Shown here in pieces: positions 17,585-25,650 of a stretch of DNA of 44,928 nt. The translations under genes and the position numbers were made by a program. Under the pieces are notes generated by a model that was given only the letters and a program-made list of their open reading frames with translations, was not told the DNA's origin and ran no database searches. The DNA comes from JBCBSS01 sp039819065 (lineage in GTDB: Bacteria > Bacteroidota > Bacteroidia > Cytophagales > Cyclobacteriaceae). Location of the stretch: NCBI GenBank assembly GCA_039819065.1, contig JBCBSS010000050.1, positions 1 through 44,928 of the forward strand, in the 5' to 3' direction. The number at the start of each line of letters is the position of its first letter. Positions within the stretch are counted from its first letter, which is position 1.

Positions 17585-18424
17585 TTATGCCATAACCGCA
17601 ACCATCTCCAATACACTTTCAGCCAGCTTTCGGTCGCCTTCAATCTGTATTTGCTTCATCACTTGTTCGGGACGCAGGCTTTTGGAGAAAAGCTTCCATG
17701 ATATATCAACTGGAATAGTGACCGAGGCGGTAGGGGATATCTCCGGTGCTTTGACCAATTCCCACTGAGCCGATGATTTGGATAGAAACCAACTCCCACC
17801 TGCTTCAGTATCTACAGTGGCTTTTATAACCGTTCCGATTGGTGCTTCCACATCCTTGAATGTATGCGGTAAAGCTTGAAAGAACGTGTCAATGACCGGG
17901 TAGAAGTACGTTTTGGTAAGAATAGCCTGCCTATTAGTTGCATCTCTAATTTGCTGCTGATGATGCCACTTTTCTGTATATTCTCTGGCGACATGCATCC
18001 AGTTATAGCTGACAGATTCACCTGCCCAATCGACTGCGAAAATAGCTTCATCCCATGGATCTAACGAGGCATAATATTCGGATACCATATCTCCGGTGGA
18101 TTCCAGTAGTAGAACCAGGATACCAGGGCTCAATCGGCGCGTTGCTTTTACCCAATCAGCGTTGAGATCATTCAGCCATTTGACCATGTCTTCGTACCCA
18201 TTGATGGCTGGAGGCGTTTCACCAAAATACTTGTCTCGCTGTATCGACAATGTGCGTAGGTTCCCATCTAGCAGGTGGCTCACCACATCTTTAACCTTCC
18301 ATGCTTTGGCTACAGTTTGTTTATTCCAATCCTCAGGATTCAGGGATTTAAGTAACTTAATGAGCTCGTCATCCAGTGGTTTGAAAAGTGATCTGGTATC
18401 CATTGGGATTGTTCTGGTTTCCAT
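17585..18424 (-). CDS. Maleylpyruvate isomerase N-terminal (DinB-like) family protein
   Basis: This 279-residue protein has an N-terminal four-helix DinB-like domain of the mycothiol-dependent maleylpyruvate isomerase type: WKVKDVVSHLLDGNLRTL supplies the first metal-ligand histidine, and VAREYTEKWHHQQQIRDA the later ones. A C-terminal SCP2-like domain (~190-279) follows. Bacteroidota do not make mycothiol, so another thiol or a different reaction is likely. The role is unknown. The start at 18424 has another ATG at M8. Confidence 0.85.
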   Translation of the reverse strand: METRTIPMDTRSLFKPLDDELIKLLKSLNPEDWNKQTVAKAWKVKDVVSHLLDGNLRTLSIQRDKYFGETPPAINGYEDMVKWLNDLNADWVKATRRLSPGILVLLLESTGDMVSEYYASLDPWDEAIFAVDWAGESVSYNWMHVAREYTEKWHHQQQIRDATNRQAILTKTYFYPVIDTFFQALPHTFKDVEAPIGTVIKATVDTEAGGSWFLSKSSAQWELVKAPEISPTASVTIPVDISWKLFSKSLRPEQVMKQIQIEGDRKLAESVLEMVAVMA

Positions 18425-18513
18425 AGGTTGATCTTGTTATGCTTCGTTGATTGAGGAACAATCGTTTGATGCCAATTATAGTTGATTACGATTATTCGTT
18501 GATCAGGTGGGTT

Positions 18514-18648
18514 TCAATTCTTCTCGTTTTGTATTTGCCTCTTTTCTGCCAGACGCTCTTTTTTCCAAAAGATCCTTTTCAGGCCTTTTTTCAGATGTTT
18601 CATCTGCTCTGGAGATTTGGCTAGCTGACCTTTTCTTTTGTAAGACAT
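18514..18648 (-). CDS. Basic microprotein, 44 aa
   Basis: A short but convincing ORF. It runs from an ATG to a TGA, starts MSYKRKGQLAKSPEQMKHLK and ends KRQIQNEKN. It is strongly basic and predicted to be one long amphipathic helix with a central IFWKKERLAEK. Such composition suggests an RNA- or ribosome-associated protein, but no family function is known to me. It lies 89 bp upstream of the maleylpyruvate isomerase-like gene on the same strand. Its reality rests on the coherent composition, the full start-stop structure and the absence of any other gene here. Confidence 0.6.
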   Translation of the reverse strand: MSYKRKGQLAKSPEQMKHLKKGLKRIFWKKERLAEKRQIQNEKN

Positions 18649-18812
18649 GGTTAATGAGCATCAAATAGAGTGAAACAACCCATTTAGAAACGACAGGTTA
18701 AGTTATCTCTTTTCGCTTTAGAACGCTAGCCTTCTGAGGTTAAGAAACTGTGAGGTTTGTTACGTGTAGGTGCAGCCCTCTACTAGATAACATGCGGTAT
18801 TAGGTTCAGCCG

Positions 18813-19343
18813 CTATTCCAAAGAAATCTTATCTATGGCGAGCTTGAATTTTTCAGGCTTTTTGTTGGCAATCAGAAACGCTATTTCCTCAATAGACTCA
18901 CTTGAAAAGTTAGGGAAATTGAGCCTTCTCCCTCTGAACGAAGGATACATATCCGTTAAAGGAATTTCTATTTCTTCCCATTCACCCGAAGTGGTGAAGG
19001 TAGTTATGTAGGAATAGTAATCCCTGGCGTTGGTTTTGATTCTAAATTGGTATGACTTCCCATCACCAAGTAGTTTGATTTTCACCTTGGAGAATCCTTC
19101 TACATTCATTCTTTGAAAACGATAGCGTACCGATGAGAAGCCACCGTTATTCTCAAGGGAGACATTACCCTCGAAGATGCCAAGGCCTTGGTCATCTAAT
19201 TTGAAAGTCCCTGATGACCTTCCACCCATTACTACATCATCCACTATTCGCCAATACTTGATATCCGCTTCGGTATGAAAGTCAAAAATAGTTTGCGAAT
19301 CCATTGTGGCTACGAGGAGTATTGCGGTAATTAAATATTTCAT
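18813..19343 (-). CDS. CIA30-like exported carbohydrate-binding-fold protein
   Basis: The preferred ATG at 19343 (MKYLITAILLVATMDSQTIF) yields 176 residues with a short signal-like leader; an ATG 16 codons earlier adds a poor hydrophobic prefix. The body matches the CIA30/NDUFAF1 galactose-binding-like fold: VDDVVMGGRSSGTF, then GGFSSVRYRF, RIKTNARDYYSYITTF and a final LAIDKISL. In mitochondria this family helps assemble complex I. Bacterial copies are mostly of unknown role and many act on other substrates, so no complex I role is claimed. Confidence 0.88.
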   Translation of the reverse strand: MKYLITAILLVATMDSQTIFDFHTEADIKYWRIVDDVVMGGRSSGTFKLDDQGLGIFEGNVSLENNGGFSSVRYRFQRMNVEGFSKVKIKLLGDGKSYQFRIKTNARDYYSYITTFTTSGEWEEIEIPLTDMYPSFRGRRLNFPNFSSESIEEIAFLIANKKPEKFKLAIDKISLE

Positions 19344-19500
19344 AACGATGCCTTTAATTATTAGAATGACCCATAAATAATAAAGCACCAAACAGCTTCA
19401 ACTGTTCACTTTGTGAAACAATTTAATTATAGAAAGGTGTCAGAAAGGGTAAATCGCTATACGCTGGAGGTATTCTGTTTTTATTTCTATTCAGCGTCGT

Positions 19501-20799
19501 TCAATTCTTCGAAGCGTAAACCCATTGGTCAAAAAACTGATCCAAACTTCTTCCGGCGGATGCTTCCATTGATTTTTGGAAATCCAATGTCTCCACTGAC
19601 TTTCCAAAATATTGCTGGCTGTATGATTTGATTCCTTTCCAAAAGGCTTCCTGGCCAATTTCTTCCCTCAGTAGATGTAAAACGTAAGCGCCTTTGTAGT
19701 AGACCACATTTCGATTGTCCCTCGAAGGTATCCACTTCGAAAAGATCAGCGGTTTGTCCTTGCCTCTTTTAAGGAGGTCATCATAAATGCCCTTATAAAG
19801 TGCGATATCCGAATCGTATTTTGCTACACCAAATCTGTGCTCATTGAAGGCAGACGCCATATACACTGCAAAGGCCTCATTAAGCCAAAAATGCTTCAGG
19901 CTTTTGCAAGTGATCATGTTGCCCCACCATTGGTGTGCCAATTCATGTGAGGTGAGATGGATTTCAGAGCTATCTTTCAATACCGCTGCAGCATAGGAAG
20001 TGCGCAAAACGGATAAGCCTGACATTTCCTGGTAATGGTTCCCCATTAGAATTTGAGAATAAGAGTTTTGAACGTATTTCACCCCGGATTTTTCCTCGAA
20101 AAATTGGAGAATGGCTCCCGTCTCTTCGAATACCTTTTTAAGCGTTTTGCCATCCAAAGTTGAAGTGTAGTAATTCAATTTCACCTCTCCGACATGATCA
20201 GTCACCTCATCAAAATCCCCAATGGCAAACCCATAGGTGTAGGGAGGTGTCATATAATGCTGGTTCCATTTGAAGAGGGTTTCGTGATCTCTTTCTTCTT
20301 TGCCTGTTAGCTCTCCACTGGCTACACATGTTTTTCCCTTTGGAACCAGAATGTTAAGTGCCAAAGAAGCCCGGTCATCAGTCTGATCATTGCATACCAT
20401 CCATTCACTTGTAAAATAGACGGTGTAAGCTTCGCCTCTATCTGAATTGAACAATAGCCCTCTTTTGGGATTGCCTTCGTAGGCTATGGTTACTACGTTT
20501 TCTGTGTCATTTCTTTCCGACAGGCCGATGAGCAAGTCATTCCCGTTTTTGCTAAAAGTATCAACATATGCTCCTGTTACGCTTTTGATGCTGAGGTTGT
20601 CAGCGTTCAGTTTGATTTCCCTGGCTTTCGGGTTGATGCTAAAATGGATTGACACTTCGCCTTGCACATATCCCTTGCTGATTTCCGGGGTAATGGTCAA
20701 GTTATAATGGGTGACGTCTAACGCGTACTTTTCCTGCTGAGCATGACAGGCTCCGAAATAGCAAACGAGCACAACTAGAGAAATAAGCATTTTATTCAT
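19501..20799 (-). CDS. M1 family metallopeptidase (short form)
   Basis: This is a 432-residue exported aminopeptidase of the gluzincin clan. It has a signal peptide (MNKMLISLVVLVCYFGACHAQ), an N-terminal beta-saddle domain (~25-200) and a catalytic domain. The zinc site is HELAHQWWG (H285, H289; E286 general base) with the third ligand E308 in WLNEAFAVYM. The exopeptidase loop is degenerate: YQEMSGLSVL (near 256) replaces the usual GAMEN, keeping only the glutamate. It lacks the C-terminal helical or HEAT domain of full M1 enzymes. It should trim peptides in the periplasm, though the altered loop makes substrate preference uncertain. Confidence 0.92.
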   Translation of the reverse strand: MNKMLISLVVLVCYFGACHAQQEKYALDVTHYNLTITPEISKGYVQGEVSIHFSINPKAREIKLNADNLSIKSVTGAYVDTFSKNGNDLLIGLSERNDTENVVTIAYEGNPKRGLLFNSDRGEAYTVYFTSEWMVCNDQTDDRASLALNILVPKGKTCVASGELTGKEERDHETLFKWNQHYMTPPYTYGFAIGDFDEVTDHVGEVKLNYYTSTLDGKTLKKVFEETGAILQFFEEKSGVKYVQNSYSQILMGNHYQEMSGLSVLRTSYAAAVLKDSSEIHLTSHELAHQWWGNMITCKSLKHFWLNEAFAVYMASAFNEHRFGVAKYDSDIALYKGIYDDLLKRGKDKPLIFSKWIPSRDNRNVVYYKGAYVLHLLREEIGQEAFWKGIKSYSQQYFGKSVETLDFQKSMEASAGRSLDQFFDQWVYASKN

Positions 20800-20913
20800 G
20801 GATCAGGCAGGCTTATAAAAGCATATCTTATGTTGATGGTATTAAAGATAGCCTGTCTCTTATGAAATCATGTGCTCATTAACTTATATCATTGAATCTA
20901 ATGTTTATTTGAG

Positions 20914-21360
20914 TCAGGCTTTTTTGGACTTGAAATACGCGTAGAAACTGAGAATGATGGCTAAAGATGAAACAAGGGTCATTACTGTGCCTGGCATGAA
21001 TTTCACATAGCCACCTAAATCCATGAACAGGAAATAGCCCAAGTCGGCCAGGCCTCCACAGATAGCAGCCAAAAAAACGGCATTTTTACTGCCATTCCAG
21101 ATATAGAATGCGGATATCAAAGTCACTAGACCAATCCACAGTAGGTTGAAGCCATGTTGACCGATTACTGCCCCCGAGGCAGGCGGATAATCAGCTTTCA
21201 GAAGTTCGGGGTCAACATCATCAGCAATCCCACTGACTGCGGCTGTTATGTCGCCCGATAGAATACTGTAGTCAGTTATGACACCTGCTAATATGTGGAC
21301 CAAACCCCATATTATCCATAAAATTGCTGCTGCTCTGAAAAGTGGTTTGTAATTGCTCAT
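20914..21360 (-). CDS. Small integral membrane protein (four helices)
   Basis: The ATG at 21360 gives 148 residues (MSNYKPLFRAAAILWIIWGL); an upstream ATG would only add a hydrophilic prefix. Four hydrophobic helices are visible: AAILWIIWGLVHILAGVI, FNLLWIGLVTLISAFYIW, AVFLAAICGGLADLGYFLF and VMTLVSSLAIILSFYAYF, with a loop after the first helix. No catalytic motif is seen and function is unknown. It is 85 bp upstream of nothing obvious; the Crp-type gene lies upstream on the same strand, so it may be under its control. Confidence 0.75.
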   Translation of the reverse strand: MSNYKPLFRAAAILWIIWGLVHILAGVITDYSILSGDITAAVSGIADDVDPELLKADYPPASGAVIGQHGFNLLWIGLVTLISAFYIWNGSKNAVFLAAICGGLADLGYFLFMDLGGYVKFMPGTVMTLVSSLAIILSFYAYFKSKKA

Positions 21361-21444
21361 GTCTGGTCGAAATCGTTGGTTTGAAACCACCAAATGTCAA
21401 AAGCAAGGATGAGTTGCGCATTATGATTTCATAAGAAATGGGCT

Positions 21445-21998
21445 TTAGCCGAGCTTTTTGCGTCGGGCACTTTTTGCGGCGCTGAGTGTTTCTGGGTTTA
21501 CCCCTAAGTAAGAGGCTATCATCCTTTGCGGTACGCGCTGGGCGATTTCAGGGTAGGTCTTCAGAAAGTGCTCATAACGCTCGATAGCACTGGTACTTTG
21601 CAGCATAATGATTCTCGATTGTAGTACCGAAAGCCTTTTGATAATAGGGCCAACATTTTGTTGTTCCCTTTTCAAATCCTTGGGCAGTGCCACAACTGTA
21701 GAATCTTCCAGTGCGTCGATGAACAATTCAGAAGGAACTTCCGGGGCATTATAATCCGCTATAGTCCAACCCTCAGGTGCAAAGAGAAAAATACTTTCCT
21801 TGCCATTTTTGTCTATGGCATAGCTCCGCAATAGACCTGATTTCACGTGATACACCTTATGGTTTTCATCGCCTTCGCGTTGGATGATCTGTCCTTTTTT
21901 GATCTTTAATTCCTTCAAAGTATGCTGGTATTTCTTAGTGTATTCTCTTTGTATTGGTCTAATGCTGCTGGAAGATTTTCTAACAATAAAGTAGTCAT
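21445..21998 (-). pseudogene. Crp/Fnr family regulator with apparent frameshift near 21937
   Basis: The cyclic-nucleotide-binding domain and HTH read in one frame from 21918 to 21445 (IKKGQIIQREGDENHKVYHV ... RMIASYLGVNPETLSAAK), but this frame has no ATG. In the next frame an ATG at 21998 reads MTTLLLENLPAALDQYKENT and then hits a TGA at 21915. Joining the two frames near 21937 (one base missing) gives a normal Crp N-terminus with KKYQHTLKELKIKKG. So this is either a decayed gene, a sequencing or assembly error, or, less likely, a protein started at TTG 21918. If intact it would be a ~184-residue cAMP-independent Crp-like regulator. Confidence 0.72.
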
Positions 21999-22090
21999 GT
22001 CTTGGTTATGCCTGCTGAGTGGCTTTGCGGTCTTATATTCATTTATTCATCAAAGATTACCTAGTTCGATTAATTACCAATAAGTGTTTT

Positions 22091-22453
22091 TTACTCCCCC
22101 TTCTTATCTGCGGTTATCAGTCCCACTGTATTTCCGGCTACATCTTCAAACCAGGCGAAAGACCTTCCATCAGGTAGTTTGATTGGGCCAATCAGTGACT
22201 TGCCACCATTGGACTCAATTGCCTTTAGGTCCTCTTCAATGGTGTCCGTCTCAATGTAGATGTTGATATATTTTTGAGGTTCATTAGCACCTAGTTTACT
22301 AATGTGACCTGGAATGGCACCTGCTCTTCCTGTATCAATGGGTGCCGAATTACCATTTGGTGTGATATCCCAGCCAAAAATTTTTTTATAAAAGCCTACT
22401 GTAGTTGGAACATCACTACAACCAATTTCAAAATGTACGACTGCCTTTTTCAT
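22091..22453 (-). CDS. VOC family (glyoxalase-like) protein
   Basis: This is a single-domain cytoplasmic protein of 120 residues. It starts MKKAVVHFEIGCSDVPTTVG with the first metal-ligand histidine at position 7, and FYKKIFGWDI is the classic early helix-strand. It has a second half (IEEDLKAIESNGGKSLIGPI) and a C-terminal FAWFEDVAGNTVGLI containing the usual final ligand glutamate or aspartate region. Substrate unknown: VOC members range from fosfomycin resistance to glyoxalase. It probably acts as a dimer. Confidence 0.9.
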   Translation of the reverse strand: MKKAVVHFEIGCSDVPTTVGFYKKIFGWDITPNGNSAPIDTGRAGAIPGHISKLGANEPQKYINIYIETDTIEEDLKAIESNGGKSLIGPIKLPDGRSFAWFEDVAGNTVGLITADKKGE

Positions 22454-22545
22454 GGTGTTTTAAGGTTTTACCCTTAGTCAAATCGTACTCATTTACGGAA
22501 AACTCTAGTCATTCCATTCTTGACTCTGATCCTTGTAAGGGCGGA

Positions 22546-23496
22546 CTATTGTAAAGATTGACTCAACTTAATCAATTCCTGGCTGAATTTTTCTGGTTCT
22601 TGACCTGGAATTTCATGAGTTGACTGATCGAACCAAATAATCTCTTTCTGATTTGCTTTTAAACTATCGAAGTACTGTTGTGTGATCCTATAATTGGCTA
22701 CCAGATCTTTATTGCTTTGGAAAAAATAAATGGGACAATGAATCTCCGGGACTGTTTCTGTATAGTTCACCATCGATGCTTCTAGAAAAATAGACAGCCA
22801 TTTTTGAGACCAATTTTCAAATACTGACTTAGGATATTGCTTGCCCGAGGTATTTCCTTGAGAAAAGAAGGCGGTCCACTTTCTTTGGAAATACAACTCT
22901 TCCCACGAACCAAACGGCACGTTGATCCCGGATATTTCCGAGAGCGCTTCTTTATTATTTGCTGTTTTAGCTTTTTCCTTGATCAATGCCAACGTTAGAC
23001 TTTCTGATCGGTCGTTGTGAATCATGGCGCTTACTGCAATATATGCATGAAGCAATTCAGGATGTTTGTCTGCAAAATTAAAACCCAGAAATCCACCCCA
23101 TGAAAAACCAACCAGATATAGTTTTTCTTTATTGAACTTCTTGAGTAAGTAGTTTACTACTTCTTCAGTGTCCTGATGCATCAATTCAATAGTGATGGGG
23201 TCGTCAGGCGACCCCCAAGCTGCTGTAATCCCGGTTCCTCTTTGATCCCATTGAGCCACTATGAAATCCTTTTTCAGGAGTTTGATAAACTTTTTGGAGT
23301 ATGCTCTTGAAGAAAAGCCAGGGCCACCATGCAAAAAAAGAAGTAAAGGCTTTGAATCATCATCCGATTTGGCTCCAATCCATTGTTTTATACCTCCTAT
23401 GGTCACACCTTCATAGGTATTGACTTTGTTTTGACCAAAAGACCAAGTTTGTAGAATTACCAGCAGAAAGGCAGCAGTGATTTTGGGTACATTCAT
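22546..23496 (-). CDS. Exported alpha/beta hydrolase (proline iminopeptidase-like)
   Basis: The ATG at 23496 gives 316 residues with a signal peptide (MNVPKITAAFLLVILQTWSFGQ); an earlier ATG adds only 13 residues. Motifs, counted from that longer start, are HGGPG (69-73, oxyanion region), DQRGTG (97-102) and the nucleophile elbow GFSWGG with S145. A late His lies in FDQSTHEIPGQE. The HGGPG-plus-DQRG pattern is that of the S33 proline iminopeptidase group, but many members hydrolyse other esters or amides. It should act in the periplasm. Confidence 0.9.
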   Translation of the reverse strand: MNVPKITAAFLLVILQTWSFGQNKVNTYEGVTIGGIKQWIGAKSDDDSKPLLLFLHGGPGFSSRAYSKKFIKLLKKDFIVAQWDQRGTGITAAWGSPDDPITIELMHQDTEEVVNYLLKKFNKEKLYLVGFSWGGFLGFNFADKHPELLHAYIAVSAMIHNDRSESLTLALIKEKAKTANNKEALSEISGINVPFGSWEELYFQRKWTAFFSQGNTSGKQYPKSVFENWSQKWLSIFLEASMVNYTETVPEIHCPIYFFQSNKDLVANYRITQQYFDSLKANQKEIIWFDQSTHEIPGQEPEKFSQELIKLSQSLQ

Positions 23497-23595
23497 CTTA
23501 ATAAGTTTGACAAACGAAGTCAAAAACGATACCAATCGTTTTAATAAATGGGTTGTTTCTTTTTTCCTTTTTAATGGCTGGCTTTTGTTATTATT

Positions 23596-24057
23596 TTAAT
23601 TGTCAATGAGTTGTTGAAAGACTTTCTTTCCTTTTTGCCTTAACTTTTCATCAGTCAAAAGGTCATTTTGATTTTGATCATGAACAATGACATCCATGCT
23701 CAAATAATCAAATACTAATTCATTTTGGCTGGTATGAAGTATGCTATCAAGGTGAATGATCATACTCAAGGGTTCATTACTCAGCGGGTTTTGAGCGTCT
23801 AAATCATACTTAACCAGACCATTAGTGTAACTTGTTGGCTTTCCAAAGACATTCTTTATACGGTTAACTAGAATCTCCTCAGTTAATTCGGTCTCAACAT
23901 ATAAGATATTGAATACCTCACCATTAAAATTCCGCCCTCCATCAGTACGTACCTTGTTTAGATTTGAACATGATATTGAGATTAACAGAAAAAAGAACAG
24001 TGTGTACCTGGTCAAACGTTTCAAAAGTTCATAGTTAACATAAGTGCAGAATATCAT
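23596..24057 (-). CDS. Putative lipoprotein, 153 aa
   Basis: A basic N-terminus (YELLKRLTRYT) is followed by a hydrophobic stretch and the lipobox cysteine in LFFFLLISISCSN. The mature part holds two alpha/beta segments (YVETELTEEILVNRIKNVFG, SMIIHLDSILHTSQNELVFD) and ends in a lysine-rich helix. No family is recognised. It lies 100 bp upstream of the alpha/beta hydrolase gene on the same strand and could be linked to it, but no shared function is evident. Confidence 0.7.
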   Translation of the reverse strand: MIFCTYVNYELLKRLTRYTLFFFLLISISCSNLNKVRTDGGRNFNGEVFNILYVETELTEEILVNRIKNVFGKPTSYTNGLVKYDLDAQNPLSNEPLSMIIHLDSILHTSQNELVFDYLSMDVIVHDQNQNDLLTDEKLRQKGKKVFQQLIDN

Positions 24058-24126
24058 ACAGTAGGTTTTTTTAAGAATAGATTGTTGCTGACATGTTCAA
24101 ATAGCAATGCATGTACATTGTTAGTT

Positions 24127-24139
24127 TAAGAAATTCTTA
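24127..24139 (-). terminator. Short dyad after the TIM-barrel gene
   Basis: TAAGAA-A-TTCTTA, a perfect 6-bp dyad around one base, lies immediately after the stop codon (24141) of the upstream minus-strand gene. It is short for a terminator and could instead be a regulator site for the lipoprotein gene that follows. Confidence 0.3.
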
Positions 24140-24140
24140 C

Positions 24141-25034
24141 TCACAAGCGTTGCTGTAACCTCTTTTTGAAATATTGTGCGCTGTACTCAGCGCTTTTCAT
24201 GGAGTTTTCTGAATAGTTTCCCCCTTGTTCTATGTAATAGAACTCCAAACCTGAAACACCAGGATCAGGTAATACTTCAGGATAATTGATCGAACCGTTC
24301 CCAAGCTCAGTGTAATCTCTAGATGTCTTATGCATGTCCTTGATGTGCCACATGACATATCTCCCAGCATGTTCCTTCACCAATTCGATCGGCGTGGTTT
24401 TTTCTTCATACATGACCCAGTACATGTCCATCTGCAGCTTGACAAGTTCGGGATCAGTTTCTTTGATGATTATATCATATCCTGTTGTGCCTTCAAGATC
24501 TTGAAATTCATACCCATGGTTATGATAGGCAAACCCTAATCCAGCTTTCTTTATTTGCTCTCCCATGATGTTCATGGTAGCTGCGAGCTTCTTATAGCCT
24601 TCAATATTTCTGTATTCCGGTGCTGTCCACGGCCATACAATGTATCTACTCTTCATGGTCAAGGCACCTTGAATACACTGGTCAAGGTATTTTGTGAGCG
24701 TATCTGAAGCGCTATTAAAATACTCCGCAAACGGGTAATGGCCACTACTTATGCTAAGCCCTAAGTCGTCTAATCTGGTTTTAAACTCGGAAGCTTCGTA
24801 ACCATAGTACGACCCGTCTTTAGGGTCAAATCCATAATGCTCGAAATCTTCATAGCCGAAACTCTTAAGAGCTTTTAAAGTCTCAAGAGGGTTTTTGGCC
24901 ATCTCATCTCGAATGGAAAAAAGTTGATAACCTAATTTGAATTTTGAGGGCAGAGTATTGAGGACGCAAGAAATGGGTAGCAGACTTAAGGTGCCTAAAG
25001 CACCACTAGTTTTTATAAATGCTCTACGCTTCAT
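24141..25034 (-). CDS. Tat-exported sugar phosphate isomerase/epimerase-like TIM-barrel protein
   Basis: The ATG at 25034 begins a twin-arginine signal (MKRRAFIKTSGALGTLSLL) whose RR motif and hydrophobic core end in SC, so a lipoprotein form is also possible. An ATG nine codons upstream is not needed. The body is the AP_endonuc_2/xylose-isomerase-like TIM barrel (~30-297). GYEDFEHYGFDP, YHNHGYEFQDLEG and MDMYWVMYEE carry likely metal ligands, and VMWHIKDMHK is the family's WHxKD motif. Members isomerise or epimerise sugars or related polyols. Export suggests action in the periplasm. Confidence 0.9.
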   Translation of the reverse strand: MKRRAFIKTSGALGTLSLLPISCVLNTLPSKFKLGYQLFSIRDEMAKNPLETLKALKSFGYEDFEHYGFDPKDGSYYGYEASEFKTRLDDLGLSISSGHYPFAEYFNSASDTLTKYLDQCIQGALTMKSRYIVWPWTAPEYRNIEGYKKLAATMNIMGEQIKKAGLGFAYHNHGYEFQDLEGTTGYDIIIKETDPELVKLQMDMYWVMYEEKTTPIELVKEHAGRYVMWHIKDMHKTSRDYTELGNGSINYPEVLPDPGVSGLEFYYIEQGGNYSENSMKSAEYSAQYFKKRLQQRL

Positions 25035-25056
25035 ATTCGTCTTTGGGGTTCTTGCT

Positions 25057-25080
25057 AGCAACTGAACAACAGCAACTGAA
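25057..25080. repeat. Tandem direct repeat AGCAACTGAA, 14-bp period
   Basis: The decamer AGCAACTGAA occurs at 25057-25066 and again at 25071-25080, just upstream of the TIM-barrel start. Two copies 14 bp apart could be a regulator half-site pair or simple slippage. No identified regulator is adjacent. The 221-bp gap (25062-25282) otherwise holds AT-rich sequence with no gene visible. Confidence 0.3.
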
Positions 25081-25282
25081 GTAGATATACAAACTACAGG
25101 CTTTTTATAAAGCTAACAATTTTCTAAACACCAGAAACGCAATATGACCCTTTCTAAGTTGTAGAGACTTTTGAGTATTCATTTTACTGTCTTTTGGACA
25201 TGTATGGTAAGAATTAATATGTACTTAACGAATGGTGAACCTTGGTCAATTGGGCATACTACTTTTTGGTCTATTCATCCTG

Positions 25283-25648
25283 TCACCCAAGCTTTTCCTT
25301 TTTCTGTTGGTACTCTTCCAAAACGGATTTAAATGAGCTCGTAAACGACGGGTAGCGCAGTAGAAAGGAAGAAAAGGAATTGACCATTCCTTCTTCAATG
25401 TGATAATAGATTGCCTTTACCGATAGCTCGGTGAGTTCACGATTGAACTTGGTGCCATCCCCATGCGTGCGGTCGAACTGTTGAATTTGTTGGCATACTT
25501 TTTCAATGGCTACTTCAAGACCGTACTGTTTGGCATATAGAAACCCCAATCGCAGATGAGCGGTATGGTTAAAGAGTTTGGGGTCGAGAGAACAGTTCGA
25601 GAATTCTTGCTCGAACTGCTCATCACTTAGGTCATAGTGAGAGGTCAT
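25283..25648 (-). CDS. Conserved hypothetical protein, 121 aa
   Basis: This small cytoplasmic helical protein begins MTSHYDLSDEQFEQEFSNCS and includes a conserved-looking FNHTAHLRLGFLYAKQYG segment and GDGTKFNRELTELSVK. The HTAHLRL motif is seen in a family of uncharacterised bacterial proteins. It follows the sterol-desaturase-like gene by 2 bp on the same strand, so the two are certainly cotranscribed and may act together. No function is known to me. Confidence 0.8.
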   Translation of the reverse strand: MTSHYDLSDEQFEQEFSNCSLDPKLFNHTAHLRLGFLYAKQYGLEVAIEKVCQQIQQFDRTHGDGTKFNRELTELSVKAIYYHIEEGMVNSFSSFLLRYPSFTSSFKSVLEEYQQKKEKLG

Positions 25649-25650
25649 GG

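Noticed and set aside
18813..19343. CIA30-like protein as a complex I assembly factor
   Set aside because: The family name comes from mitochondria; the protein has an export signal and there are no nuo genes in the window.
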